From Lentisphaerae bacterium RIFOXYA12_64_32 (GTDB lineage: Bacteria; Verrucomicrobiota; Lentisphaeria; Oligosphaerales; YB12-FULL-65-16), in assembly GCA_001803235.1 (NCBI GenBank), contig MHBL01000063.1, positions 1 to 37,460 of the forward strand: a stretch of 37,460 nt of DNA, given 5' to 3'. Of this stretch, positions 15,955-25,576 are shown piece after piece (position 1 is the first letter of the stretch; each line of letters begins with the position of its first letter). The notes below the pieces were generated by a model. It saw only the letters and a program-made list of their open reading frames with translations, was not told where the DNA came from and searched no databases. The position numbers and the translations under genes are program-made.

Positions 15955-18816
15955 TCATCCCTGTCTTTGGGTGACCTGCGCGATGGCGGCCAGGAGTTCC
16001 CCGCGGCGGTACGGTTTGGCGACAAACCCGAGCGCGCCGTCGCTGAGGACGGCCTGGGCGTCGCCGTCGAGACTGAAGCCGGAGGAGAGGATGACGCGGA
16101 CGCCGGGGTTGATCGCTTTCATGGCGCGGAAGGTTTCGCTGCCGCTGAGCTTGGGCATCATCATATCGAGGAGCACCAGGTCGATGTCCTGCCAGTGCCG
16201 GCGGTAGATCTCCAGGGCTTGGTTGCCGTCCGCGGCTGTGGTGACCGTGTGGCCGGCTTCCTGGAGCACTTCGCTGGCCAAGGCGCAGACCAGTTCCTCG
16301 TCGTCGACGACCAGGATGCGGAGTTTGACGAGGGGCGCGGCGGCAGCGGTGCGGTCCGGCGCCGCGGGCAGGGCGGGCGTTTTGGCCAGGGGCAGGTAGA
16401 TCTTGAAGCACGTGCCGTGGCCGACCTCGCTCGACACGTCGATCGCGCCCTGGTGTTTCCCGACAGTGCCGTGGACCGCGGCCAGGCCCATGCCCGTGCC
16501 CTTGCCGACCGGTTTGGTGGTAAAGAACGGTTCGAACAGGTGCCGTTTCACCGCGTCGCTCATGCCGTGGCCGGTGTCGGTCACGGTGAGCAGGAGATGG
16601 TCGCCGGGCTGGAGCACGCCGGGGTGCCTGGCGCAGAACAGGGTGTCTAGGGGCGCAATCCGGGTCTCGAAGGTGAGCGTGCCGCCGTCCGGCATGGCGT
16701 CGCGCGCGTTCAGGCCGAGGTTGAGCAGGGCATTCTGGAGTTGCGTCGGGTCGCCGGTGACGACGGCGGCGGGGGCGTGCAGGCGCAGTTCGATCTCGAT
16801 ACGCTTATCGATGCTGCGCTGCAGCATTTCCGCGGTTTCCAGGATGACCTGGTGCAGGTCCACGGGGACGGACTCGTACTGCCCCTCGCGTGCGAACGCG
16901 AGCAGGTCCGCGGTCAGGTCCGCGGCGCGCTGGGCAGCGGTGTGGACGATCTCGGCATAGCGCTTGAGGTTTGGCTCGTCGAGCCGTGCGCAGAGCATTT
17001 CGGCGTAGCCGATGACGGCGGTGAGCTGGTTGTTGAAGTCGTGTGCCACGCCGCCGGCGAGTTGGCCGATGGCCTCCAGCTTTTCGGACTGGCGCAGGCG
17101 CGCCTCGAAGCGTTCGCGCGCGGTGATGTCGCGTACTGTGGCTTGAAGGTATGTGTGGCCTTGCTGTTTCACCCGAGTGAGCAGGACCTCGGCTGGGAAT
17201 GTCTCGCCGTCCGTCCGGCGATGCGTCCACTTGAAGAAATGCGCGCCCTCGCGCATGGCCGCCTCGATCATGGCCCCGGCCTTTTCGGCAGAGGCCCGCC
17301 CATCCGGCTGTGTCTCCGGGGACAGCTCCCACGGCGCGCGCGCGGTGAAGTCAGCCTCATCCCGGACCTTGAACATGGCCACGGTCGCCGGATTGCACGC
17401 CGTGAAGTTCCAGGCTGGCGGCGCGAGCGTCATCAGCGCGTCGTGGGACGCTTCAAACAGCACGCGATGCCGCTCCTCGCTCTCGCGCAGCGTGTCCTCG
17501 GCCTGCCGTTGCGCCAGGGCAATAGCCAGACTGTCGGCCAGTCTCTCGAAATGGGCGATCCGTTCGGGGGTGAACCGGTTCGGCTGGCGGTCGTTGAATT
17601 GCAGCAGCCCGAAGGTCTGCTGCCGGGCGCGCAGGGGGATCAGCGCTACAGACTCGTACCCTTCGGCCGGGCAGCGGTTGCGGACGCGCGCATGGCGGTC
17701 GGCGTCCGTTGTGCTGGCAAGCAGCGCGGTCGTCGAGTTGGTCCAGAAGCTGCCGTGCGCGGTGAAGAACGGCTGGGCGGGGTCGAAGCGGCCGCGCAGG
17801 ATGTTGCCGCACATGCACTCGAGCACGGGATCGCCTTTGCCGTCGTGCAGAATCTCGCCGTTCGGGCCCCGCGCGCAGAGGTGGTCTTCCTTCTCCACAA
17901 ACCCAGACGGAAAACCGCGGGTCTCGTAGTACGGGTAATCGTCCCCGGCCTGCAGGCGGATGCCGACCGCCTCGCACCCCGACCAGGCCTGCAGGCACGC
18001 GGTCAGGGCTGACAGGCGTTCCGGGAAACCGTCCGGCGTGTTGGCCAGAACAATCAAGCGCGCGGTCAGATCGCGCTCTTCGTCCTGGAACTTCCGCGCC
18101 GTGATGTCGTGGATGACGACGCGACACACCCGTGTGCCCTGCGCGTCCTGGACCGCGGTGGCGTCCAGGCGCGCCCAGAACGGCGTTGCATCCTGTTTCG
18201 GCAGGGCCTCTTGCCGGGCCCCGGCGCCACGCTTGGAGGGCGAGCGGCCTCGCGAGCCGTCTTGCGTATGAACCGGCGAATCCTGCAGGGACCTGAGCAT
18301 GCGCAGTTCGCACGCCTGCGGGGTGCCGCCCGCAAAGAGCTGTTTGCAGTGCAGGTATTGGAGGTCCTGATCTTCCTTGACGATGAACCGGGTGAGCGGC
18401 TGCTTGACCAGCGCACCGCGGGCCACGCCCAGCAGGTTGGCGGCGGTGAGGTTGGCCTCCAGAATCAGGCCTGTCTCGCTGACCGTGATATAGCCGACCG
18501 GCGCCAGGTCGTACAGGTCGAAGTACCGCGCCCGTGACGCTTCCAGTTCAGCCTGCGCCCGGCGCAGTTCCTCGTTCTGTGTTTCCAGCTCGACCTGGTG
18601 CACATGCAGGTCGTGGACCAGGCGCTGCGCCGCTTCGGGCGACGGCGCGGCAGCGGCTTTCGGCTGGTTTTTCCGCGCCGCCACGGTTCTCGGAGGCGCA
18701 GTGGGAGACGGCTGTTCCGGGGCCGGGGTTGGGCGGGACTTGGGGGGCGCCTTGGCCCGGCGCCGTGCGGCGGGCGCCGGGGAATTCGGCTTGCGGGTGG
18801 TGTGTTTCTTGGGCAT
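15955..18816 (-). CDS. Hybrid sensor histidine kinase (PAS-GAF-PAS-HK-receiver)
   Basis: A 953-residue soluble-looking kinase without clear membrane helices. Order: Pro/Ala/Lys-rich N-terminus (1-60), coiled coil, PAS (about 97-241), GAF (250-438), PAS (446-567), dimerisation domain with His592 in GGVAHDFNN, ATPase domain (N-box Asn703, DTGHGM 747-752, GKGTGMGL 771-778) and a C-terminal receiver with Asp884 in LLDMMMP and Lys934. The first PAS is split by about 33 extra residues (176-208) that look like a repeat element read in frame. The GAF domain contains several cysteines (ECMCGN), so metal or redox sensing is possible. It probably phosphorylates its own receiver and the regulator encoded downstream. 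Confidence 0.93.
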   Translation of the reverse strand: MPKKHTTRKPNSPAPAARRRAKAPPKSRPTPAPEQPSPTAPPRTVAARKNQPKAAAAPSPEAAQRLVHDLHVHQVELETQNEELRRAQAELEASRARYFDLYDLAPVGYITVSETGLILEANLTAANLLGVARGALVKQPLTRFIVKEDQDLQYLHCKQLFAGGTPQACELRMLRSLQDSPVHTQDGSRGRSPSKRGAGARQEALPKQDATPFWARLDATAVQDAQGTRVCRVVIHDITARKFQDEERDLTARLIVLANTPDGFPERLSALTACLQAWSGCEAVGIRLQAGDDYPYYETRGFPSGFVEKEDHLCARGPNGEILHDGKGDPVLECMCGNILRGRFDPAQPFFTAHGSFWTNSTTALLASTTDADRHARVRNRCPAEGYESVALIPLRARQQTFGLLQFNDRQPNRFTPERIAHFERLADSLAIALAQRQAEDTLRESEERHRVLFEASHDALMTLAPPAWNFTACNPATVAMFKVRDEADFTARAPWELSPETQPDGRASAEKAGAMIEAAMREGAHFFKWTHRRTDGETFPAEVLLTRVKQQGHTYLQATVRDITARERFEARLRQSEKLEAIGQLAGGVAHDFNNQLTAVIGYAEMLCARLDEPNLKRYAEIVHTAAQRAADLTADLLAFAREGQYESVPVDLHQVILETAEMLQRSIDKRIEIELRLHAPAAVVTGDPTQLQNALLNLGLNARDAMPDGGTLTFETRIAPLDTLFCARHPGVLQPGDHLLLTVTDTGHGMSDAVKRHLFEPFFTTKPVGKGTGMGLAAVHGTVGKHQGAIDVSSEVGHGTCFKIYLPLAKTPALPAAPDRTAAAAPLVKLRILVVDDEELVCALASEVLQEAGHTVTTAADGNQALEIYRRHWQDIDLVLLDMMMPKLSGSETFRAMKAINPGVRVILSSGFSLDGDAQAVLSDGALGFVAKPYRRGELLAAIAQVTQRQG
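18193..18291 (-). repeat. Repeat-like insertion inside the PAS coding sequence
   Basis: About 99 bp encode SLQDSPVHTQDGSRGRSPSK and the next dozen residues, between LRMLR and DATPFWARLDA; related PAS domains join these two blocks through a short turn. The DNA includes CTCGCGAGGCCGCTCGCCCT plus CCAAG, which matches 20 of 25 positions of the hairpin arm of the MITE-like element at 7309-7333. The reading frame is kept. Confidence 0.5.
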
Positions 18817-18916
18817 GGGGTGTTTCGATGTATCTGGTATCGTGTCGCCGCCCTGCGGGCATCCGCGTCAACTTAACGTCACTTCCGAGCGTGTGGGCGC
18901 CATGCAGTTGCGGCCC

Positions 18917-19222
18917 AGGCTCGTAGTTCCGCCTTCAGGCGGTCTTCGTTCACCGTGGTCGCACGTGCAACCCGGACCGCGTAAACGCGGAACTACAAGC
19001 CTTGCGCTCCCGATCTGCGACGGCACAGGTGAATGCACCGTATCAGCTCCCATGGAATTCGGTCCATTCACAGGCCCGCGCCTACGTCTGAGTCCCGCCT
19101 TCAGGCGGAAGTGGAGGCGAGCTTTAGCGAGCCGATCTCCCGGCCGCTCGCTGAAGCGTCGCTGCGACTTCCGCCTGAAGGCGGGACTCAGGCACAATGC
19201 CACAGTTTCGCGCTGAGATGAC
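18917..19222. repeat. Family A copies A4 and A5, including a perfect 25-bp inverted repeat
   Basis: A4 (18917-19002): GTAGTTCCGCCTTCAGGCGG faces CCGCGTAAACGCGGAACTAC. A5 (19085-19193): arms CTGAGTCCCGCCTTCAGGCG+GAAGT and its exact complement, 25 bp each, enclose about 58 bp containing GAGCTTTAGCGAG and CTCGCTGAAGC. After A5 comes CAGTTTCGCGCTGAGATGAC. These fill the 463-bp gap 18817-19280, and no gene is seen there. Confidence 0.8.
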
Positions 19223-19280
19223 CGATCGCTCCGCTGACCGGGAGCCGCTGCACTCCCGTCCCGCGCCACGGTGGTCTGTA

Positions 19281-20225
19281 TTACTTCCCTTGCTCGGCGT
19301 TGCCCAGGACTCGCGTCATGGCGGTGTTGAGGGTGACGCCGTCGAGGTCCCAGAGTTTGAACGCGCCGGTCTTCACAACGGGCGCGGCTGGGAACCTGAA
19401 ACTCAGTGTAACACCATATTCGCCAAGGTCCAAAGTCCCGTCGCGGACGCTGGCGGTGGCGAACGAGAGTGCGCAGGAGGTTGCCGGGTCGAACTCGTCG
19501 AACAGGAGCACGGTCGCCTCGTCGGCGCCGAGGGTGAGTTTCTGAGGCGCCGTGAGTTCGCGCCGGCACGTGGCGGCACGGCGCGCGCGCGGCGCCGCGG
19601 TGTGCCCGGGGTAGGCGCGGAAGCCGATGGTGACGTCCTCGGGCGCGCCTTTGGCGGTGACGGTGCACTGGAGCCGCAGGAAGTCACCCGCACCTTCCAG
19701 TTCGACGTTGAGCGTCACGGTGGCGGCGGGCGTGTCCCAGGCGACGCGCGCGGATGCGGTCGGGCCGTCGGCGCTGAGGACCTCGAACGTGGCCAGTGCG
19801 GTCTTGAGGATCGGCTTGCCGCCGTACTCGAACTCAAAGAAGTTGTTGCTGTACCAGTTGGCGCCGCTGGGACGGTCCATTCCGAGCCCGGAACTGCCCT
19901 CGATGGCGAGCGGGTCCTCGCCCGCGGCCGTGCCGGTGTTCATCCAGTACTTCAGATTGTAAGTGATCTGCGGATTCCGCAGTGCCAGGCTGCGGTTGTA
20001 GTCGAAGGGCTTGGTCCCGTGCGCACGGTGCGCCCCGGTCTTGACCTCGGAGAGCGTGCACGCGGCCGCCGGCGCGGTCGTTGGTTTCACTTCCAGGGCG
20101 TTGCGGATCTCGTCCAGCAGCGCCTGGCCTTGCGCCTGCCGCGCGTCCTGGGCCAGGCACCCGAGCGCGAGCCCGAGCACCGCCGTGAGCACCGTCCGGA
20201 TTCTGAGGGGGGGGGCAGTTCTCAT
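19281..20225 (-). CDS. Exported protein of unknown function
   Basis: A 314-residue protein with a signal peptide (IRTVLTAVLGLALGCLAQDA; possible lipidation Cys23). The mature part looks beta-rich, with many alternating hydrophobic strands and no cysteine cluster, and includes YNRSLALRNPQITYNLKYW and WYSNNFFEFEYGG. I do not recognise the family; a beta-sandwich sugar-binding or glycosidase accessory role would fit the neighbour upstream, but that is inference from position. The start codon is followed by an eight-C run in the message (a G-run on the + strand near 20208-20216) that could slip. It lies downstream of the large glycosidase, past the low-complexity hairpin. Confidence 0.6.
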   Translation of the reverse strand: MRTAPPLRIRTVLTAVLGLALGCLAQDARQAQGQALLDEIRNALEVKPTTAPAAACTLSEVKTGAHRAHGTKPFDYNRSLALRNPQITYNLKYWMNTGTAAGEDPLAIEGSSGLGMDRPSGANWYSNNFFEFEYGGKPILKTALATFEVLSADGPTASARVAWDTPAATVTLNVELEGAGDFLRLQCTVTAKGAPEDVTIGFRAYPGHTAAPRARRAATCRRELTAPQKLTLGADEATVLLFDEFDPATSCALSFATASVRDGTLDLGEYGVTLSFRFPAAPVVKTGAFKLWDLDGVTLNTAMTRVLGNAEQGK

Positions 20226-20246
20226 ACCTGTTGGCCTTGGTAAGGT

Positions 20247-20525
20247 TCTAATTAGAGACGAAGATTAGAGACGAAGATTGGGAGACAAAGATTAGAGACA
20301 AAGATTAGAGACAAAGATTTAGAGACAAAGATTTAGGGACGAAGATTTAGGGACGAAGATTGGGGACGAAGATTGGGGACGAAGACCCACATCCCAGTCT
20401 TCCCATCTTCGTCTTCATCTTCGTCTCCCCATCTTTGTCTCCCCATCTTTGTCTCCCCATCTTTGTCTCTCCATCTTTGTCTCTAATCTTTGTCTCTAAT
20501 CTTCATCTCCCCATCTTCGTTTCTC
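20247..20525. repeat. Low-complexity inverted array of 13-14 bp units
   Basis: About ten units of the form ATTAGAGACAAAG or ATTGGGGACGAAG on the left (20247-20385) are mirrored by about ten complementary units of the form CTCCCCATCTTTGT on the right (20395-20525), with a short CCACATCCCAGT-like centre. The arms are about 130 bp each and could form one very long imperfect hairpin. It fills most of the gap between two - strand genes. Two further ATGATTTTGCCATC units follow at 20565-20600. Confidence 0.9.
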
Positions 20526-20627
20526 CGGCAGGCGCCCCGGCAATTCCTGGCGGCCCTCACGTTTCCCATGATTTTGCCATCCATGATTTTGCCATCAGCC
20601 ATGGACGTCTGGCACGCCGTTGGGGCG

Positions 20628-23600
20628 TCATTCGCATTTCACCCACACGCGGTTCTGGATGCCCGAGATCACGTCCGTCACATCGACGGCCCACGTGCCG
20701 GGTGGGTCGTCCTCGGCGAGGGCCCAGTTCGCTTCGAACCGGCCGGCCTGGGTGAGCAGCTTCTGCCGGTACACGGCGCGTTCGCAGCCGTCCGGGCCGG
20801 TCAGGCTGAGCGTAAGGGCGTGGCTGGCGGCGACCGGCTGTCCGGTCGTGTCCGTGAGCCGGCCGGTGCAGTTCATGCGGCGTTGGCCGTTGGCGGTCTG
20901 CACGGCACCGTCCAGGTCGAGGCGGCCAACGACGTAGGGCAGCAGCGCGAACACCTCCGCGCGGCAGGTGTGCAGGGTGAGCGGCACGGTGTCTCTCTGG
21001 CCGAGGTACTGCTTGCGGCGCATGTCGTAGACGTGACTGGGCTTGGCGAGACGCAGCGTGGCCAGGCGGTCCTGCTCGGCCGTGGCGTGGAAGTCTTCGG
21101 GCATGAGCCCGACAAAGACCGCGTCGCCATTGACGAACCGGAAGACTTCGACCTGGCTGAGCGGCAGCCCGTCGGCGCCGAGCACGGTTGCCGGCGGTCG
21201 GATGTCCCAGCGGCCCAGGAGGTCGGCGAGGAGCGTGCGCAGGGCCAGGCCCAGGTCCTTCTGCCGGTTCTGCGCGTACACGTCCAGGGTCAGGTTCAGC
21301 AGGACCGTATGTTGGTCGGCACTGACCAGGACCAGCGGCTGACTGCCGGCCTGGCCTTGCGCCTTGAGCGGGGCTGCTGTCGCGTTGCCGACTTTCAACG
21401 GCGCGGGCAGGGCGAGCGTGCTGCCGTCGGCCAGGGTCACCGACCCCGCGGCGTCCTTGTCGCGGAGCGGCGTCACGGTCAAGTCGGTCGAGGCCGGCTG
21501 CTTGCCGAACAGCGCAGCGAGCGGCGGCGTGGGATACGGCCGCCCGTGCGCGTCGGCCAGGGCAGGGGGCAGGTCGGCGAGGATGAGTCCGCCCTTGGCG
21601 GCAAACGCCTGAATGGCGTTGACCTCGGCCTCGGGCATGGCGATTGCCAGCGGCAGCACGAGAAGCTTGTACTTGCCGCTCCCGAGCACGCCGTCGCGGA
21701 CCTGCTGCTGCGAGACGAAGTCGTATTGTAACGATATATCGTTGAGCAGCTTGCAGATGCCATCGAGATCTCCGGCGTGGTCCGCTGGCCGGGTGCGGAA
21801 GGTGTTCTCGTGGATGGCGAGCGGGCTGTAGTAGATGGCGATGCCGTCGTTGACGCGGGCGCTGTTGAGGATCTGTTTGTCGAACCCGGCCTGGATGTCG
21901 TCGCAGGCGCTGACGGTCTGCTGGAAGTGCGGCAGCGGCCGGAGGTCGGCGGCGAACCCGACCTCGTGCGCCATGGACGCGTGGCCGAAGGTGTTGAAGT
22001 ACCAAGAACTGTTATAGCTCTGGAACAGACAGTACCAGGGGAAGTACCGCTGCGTTGCGGGGCGGCGACCGCCGCAACTGAAAGTGTACGCCCCGTACCA
22101 GTAACCGGAAATGGTGCCCGGATTGCGGAAGCAGCGCACCAGGTTGCCCTGCACGGCGTGGTCGGGGTAGGGCACGAACAGCGTCAGGTCGCGCAGCATG
22201 GTCCACCAGTCGAAGGCGCCGTAGCTGTCCACGCTGCCGCTGCCTTCGTGGCCGACTTTGCTTTTCGGGTCAACCGCCGCAATGCTGCGGTTGAGCTGGG
22301 AGAAGATGGCCGTCCACGAGTCTTCCATGCAGAGTCGGAAGTCGATCCACGCCGCCGGGGCGCCGGCCGTGCGTGCGTCGGCCAGGTAGGTGGGCTTGAC
22401 CTCGTCAATGGACTTCAGGGTGCTGTTCCAGGCCCGGTTCAGGCCGTCGACTGCGCCGTACTTCTTCAGCAGCCAGTCCTGGAAGTACTGGATGCTGGAC
22501 GGTGCGGCGCAGTACTCGCGGCCCCAGGGTGCGAAGTAGTTCTCGTCGCCGAGGCTGTAGCCGGCCGGGCAGAAGCGGCGGAACTGCTGGGCGCAGTCCC
22601 GGACCTGCTCGCACAGCGCGGTCTGGTACTTCGGGTCCGTCACGGCGGGCTTGCGGATGAACGGGTCGGCGTTCTTGTCGTCGTCGAGGCGCACGCCGCA
22701 GATGTAGGGCAGCAGGCTCATGCCGGCGCGCACGGTTTCGATGCAGCGCCGATCAGCGTCCTTACCCCACACGTGACTGGGGTAGACCGTGTCGACGCCG
22801 GCCGCCGCAAAGGCGCGGTTGATGAGCCGGTCCATGTACGCTTCGCGTGAGGGGCCGTACCAGGCGACGAGCGTGAACTGGTCGTCGGCCTGCCGCCACT
22901 CGCGGAAGAACTCCGCGCGTCGGACGGCCAGGGGCACGTCGCGGCCGGGCGTGCAGAGCTCGGCCTCGAGCTCGTGCCAGACGCAGAGCGGCGGCGGCAG
23001 TTCGATGGAGCCACGAAACTCCGTATCCGCCGCCGCCAGCGCCTGCTCGATGGACTTGAGGCGGCGCCCGTGCACGTCCCGGACGCGCAGTTTGAGGACT
23101 GCGTTGCCCGGCGCTGCGGTCAGTTTCACGGTGAACGCCACCGGTTCGTCCGCGGCGAACAGTTCCTTGCCGAACTCAATGGTCGCGATGTCGACAGCGC
23201 CGGTCACAGTGACCGGAACGCAGGCGGAGCCGGCAACGGCGCCGTCGACGAGCACGCGCAGGTTCGCGAACCAGGTTCCGGTCGGCAGTGTCGGGACCGG
23301 GACTTCGATCGTGCTCTGCCCGGCGGTCAGACGCAAATCGGCGGCCGTGCTGCCGCGCGCATTGCCGTCGCGGTCGCACCAGTCGGCCTCGATGCGGGCA
23401 CGCCAGAGCATGTCGCGGGATTCGCAGACCAGGGGCACGGTCTTGGGCGGGGCCTCCGCGGCCCAGGTCACGGCGCCCTCGAAGCGCAATGTCGCGGCGG
23501 CGTCGCGGTGTGCGCACCAGAGCAGGGCGCGGATGGCGATGCACTGGTAGACCTCGTAGTCCTGCTTCGAGGCCGGACTGAGTTCGAGCGGCGTGATGTA

Positions 23601-24278
23601 CTCGCGCGCCGAACCGTTGGCCGGATAGCGGAGCTGGATGACGCGGCCTTTGCCGAGCGAGCTGGCAACGAACAGCGGCTCCTTGTCGGTGTATTTCTCG
23701 AGGTTTGCGGTCCCCGCAATCGGGATGCCGGCGAGCAGGCGCGTCGTGTCCTCGGCCGTCCCGATGGCCATGAGGCGGTCGAGGTATTTCTCGCCCTGGC
23801 GGTAGCCGATGAGCAGTCCGGTGCCGGCATCGACCTTTTTCAGGATCTCGTACGCGGCCCAGAGCGGCAAGGCTTTCCAGTCGGTGCCGAGCACGATGAC
23901 GTCGTAGTTGGCCTGGAGTTTCGCGCGCAGGTCCGGTTCAACTTCTTCCTGGAACAGCCCCGAGACCCAGGCGTAGCTGGGCAGGTCGTGCTCGTACCAG
24001 GCGTGCTGGCGCTGCGCGGTTGTGGCCACGGTCAGGTCCCAGTCGAGGCGCTGCCCGAGCTCGACCGTGTGCCGGTGGCAGCCCCACGGCGCAATGACCA
24101 GGGCGCGGACCGGCCCGCCGGCGAGCGGCTTTGCCCACGCCACGTGCGGCGTCTCGATCGCCCCGGAGACCTCGTAGAACTCCTTTTCATACGGGATCGG
24201 TTTGAACGCCAGGGAAGGCAGAACCGCCAAAGACACGGCAAGCGCCATGAGCAGATCGCGGGCGTGCGGGCAACGCAT
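20628..24278 (-). CDS. Large exported GH42-like glycoside hydrolase
   Basis: A 1216-residue protein with a signal peptide (LLMALAVSLAVLPSLAF). An N-terminal Rossmann-like part (about 55-260) is followed by beta domains (265-450) and a TIM-barrel-like core (about 465-800) with YSLGDENYF (Glu579 is the candidate acid/base) and GHEGSGSVDSYG near 690 (candidate nucleophile). Then comes DGIAIYYSPLAIHE near 830, the start of the amidotransferase-like fold found in GH42 beta-galactosidases, and a beta-rich C-terminus. The likely substrate is a beta-linked galactoside or related plant or algal glycan; I cannot tell which. It is far longer than classical GH42 enzymes (about 680). The ATG follows AGGAAACGACCC. 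The 221 bp upstream hold only a short GATCTCGACGACCCC-type repeat. Confidence 0.75.
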   Translation of the reverse strand: MRCPHARDLLMALAVSLAVLPSLAFKPIPYEKEFYEVSGAIETPHVAWAKPLAGGPVRALVIAPWGCHRHTVELGQRLDWDLTVATTAQRQHAWYEHDLPSYAWVSGLFQEEVEPDLRAKLQANYDVIVLGTDWKALPLWAAYEILKKVDAGTGLLIGYRQGEKYLDRLMAIGTAEDTTRLLAGIPIAGTANLEKYTDKEPLFVASSLGKGRVIQLRYPANGSAREYITPLELSPASKQDYEVYQCIAIRALLWCAHRDAAATLRFEGAVTWAAEAPPKTVPLVCESRDMLWRARIEADWCDRDGNARGSTAADLRLTAGQSTIEVPVPTLPTGTWFANLRVLVDGAVAGSACVPVTVTGAVDIATIEFGKELFAADEPVAFTVKLTAAPGNAVLKLRVRDVHGRRLKSIEQALAAADTEFRGSIELPPPLCVWHELEAELCTPGRDVPLAVRRAEFFREWRQADDQFTLVAWYGPSREAYMDRLINRAFAAAGVDTVYPSHVWGKDADRRCIETVRAGMSLLPYICGVRLDDDKNADPFIRKPAVTDPKYQTALCEQVRDCAQQFRRFCPAGYSLGDENYFAPWGREYCAAPSSIQYFQDWLLKKYGAVDGLNRAWNSTLKSIDEVKPTYLADARTAGAPAAWIDFRLCMEDSWTAIFSQLNRSIAAVDPKSKVGHEGSGSVDSYGAFDWWTMLRDLTLFVPYPDHAVQGNLVRCFRNPGTISGYWYGAYTFSCGGRRPATQRYFPWYCLFQSYNSSWYFNTFGHASMAHEVGFAADLRPLPHFQQTVSACDDIQAGFDKQILNSARVNDGIAIYYSPLAIHENTFRTRPADHAGDLDGICKLLNDISLQYDFVSQQQVRDGVLGSGKYKLLVLPLAIAMPEAEVNAIQAFAAKGGLILADLPPALADAHGRPYPTPPLAALFGKQPASTDLTVTPLRDKDAAGSVTLADGSTLALPAPLKVGNATAAPLKAQGQAGSQPLVLVSADQHTVLLNLTLDVYAQNRQKDLGLALRTLLADLLGRWDIRPPATVLGADGLPLSQVEVFRFVNGDAVFVGLMPEDFHATAEQDRLATLRLAKPSHVYDMRRKQYLGQRDTVPLTLHTCRAEVFALLPYVVGRLDLDGAVQTANGQRRMNCTGRLTDTTGQPVAASHALTLSLTGPDGCERAVYRQKLLTQAGRFEANWALAEDDPPGTWAVDVTDVISGIQNRVWVKCE

Positions 24279-24499
24279 GGGTCGTTTCCTCCATTCGGGC
24301 CTGGATGTGACGCGGCCCGCCGGAAGACAAGATTACACGCAGACCGATGCGTGGCAAGTCGTGCGTGCGGCATTCCACGGCAGAGCCGGAGCGTCGGAGG
24401 CCGGTGCCGTCCGTCGCGCGGCGTCCGAAGATCTCGATGATCCCGAAGATCTCGACGACCCCGACGACCCCGATTTGCCGCGCCACGCCGTGCGTCGCG

Positions 24500-25576
24500 T
24501 CAGCCGCCCATCCAGCTCAGGAGTTGGATCATCGGGGCGAACGCGCCGATGACGAGAAGGGCGATCAGCAGTGCGAGGCCGACGGCCACACTGTAGACTG
24601 CCAGCGACTGAAGTTGCAGGCGCGTGGCCTGGGCGTCCCCCTCGTAGGTGTCGGCAAGGCGGCAAAGGACGTCAGGGAGGCCGCCACCGAGTTCGGCTTC
24701 CGCCACGATGCGGCAGACCGACTCGGGGAACAGGCCGGACTCGGGGAGTGCAATGGAGAAAGGGCTGCCCCGGTCAAGGGCCTGTTGTGCGGGTTCCATC
24801 GCCTCAGTCAGCGCGCGCAGGCCCATGGCCAGGCGTGCGGTCTGCAATGCCTGAGCCGGCGCCACGCGGTGCGCCAGCAGTGCGCCGAGCGCGCGGAAGA
24901 GACGGGCGGCAGCCGCCTGCGTTACGGCGCGTTGGACGATCGGGATGCGGAGCATGACAGCATTGCGCCATGCGGCGTGCTGGTCGCACCCGTGGCGCCG
25001 CGACAGAAAAACGGCGGCCAGCAGCAGGCCTATGACTGCCGGGACGACGGCAGGTTGAACTGACCGTGCCATGCCGGCCATGCCAAAGAGCAGGACGCTC
25101 ACCGCTGGCAAAGGGAGCTCCAAGGGCATGGTTGAATCCTGAACCCCCAAGACCAGTACCGGCAGGAGATAGAACACCAGCCAGGCGACAACGACCAGAG
25201 CCAGGCCGGTTGTCACGATGATACGCGTTCGGTTCACCCAGGGATCGGGGGCGGTCCGGGGACTGTCGGCGACCAGCGCCGCGGCCAGGCGCAAGGCGTC
25301 GGCCGGAGGCAGTCCGGAACTGAGACTGGCGCGCAGGAGTTGGTGCGCAGGGCAGGGCGCTGCGGTGGCAAAGGCATCCTGCAGCCCATCGGCGAGCGGG
25401 CGACCGTGCTCCACGGCGGCGGCCGCCGCACCGGCAAGCCGTCGTACGGACACCGGTTGAGCGGGTGCGCCATGCATTGCCCGAAGGGCCGCAAGCGGCG
25501 TTTCGCCCGCCCGGAGCATGACGGAGAGTTCGCGGAGCCAGAGGGCCAAGTCGTTGGGCTGGATGTGAGTGGTCAT
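24500..25576 (-). CDS. GspF/PilC-type inner-membrane platform protein (third copy)
   Basis: A 358-residue T2SF protein. It has the two cytoplasmic helical repeats of the family: one near residues 10-95 (LREL--MLRAGETPLAAL, with GRPLADGL), the other near 235-320 (RLFRALGALLAHRVAPAQAL, with CRIVAEAELGGGLPDVL). Membrane helices are near 114-136, 150-195 and 330-355. Its ATG overlaps the stop of the pilX-like gene, so it is the last cistron of the operon. GAGGAAGG lies upstream of the start. Platform proteins anchor the ATPase and the growing pseudopilus; three in one operon is unusual. Confidence 0.88.
   Translation of the reverse strand: MTTHIQPNDLALWLRELSVMLRAGETPLAALRAMHGAPAQPVSVRRLAGAAAAAVEHGRPLADGLQDAFATAAPCPAHQLLRASLSSGLPPADALRLAAALVADSPRTAPDPWVNRTRIIVTTGLALVVVAWLVFYLLPVLVLGVQDSTMPLELPLPAVSVLLFGMAGMARSVQPAVVPAVIGLLLAAVFLSRRHGCDQHAAWRNAVMLRIPIVQRAVTQAAAARLFRALGALLAHRVAPAQALQTARLAMGLRALTEAMEPAQQALDRGSPFSIALPESGLFPESVCRIVAEAELGGGLPDVLCRLADTYEGDAQATRLQLQSLAVYSVAVGLALLIALLVIGAFAPMIQLLSWMGG

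Noticed and set aside
20247..20525. A CRISPR array
   Set aside because: The units are contiguous 13-14 bp repeats with no unique spacers and the array is inverted on itself.
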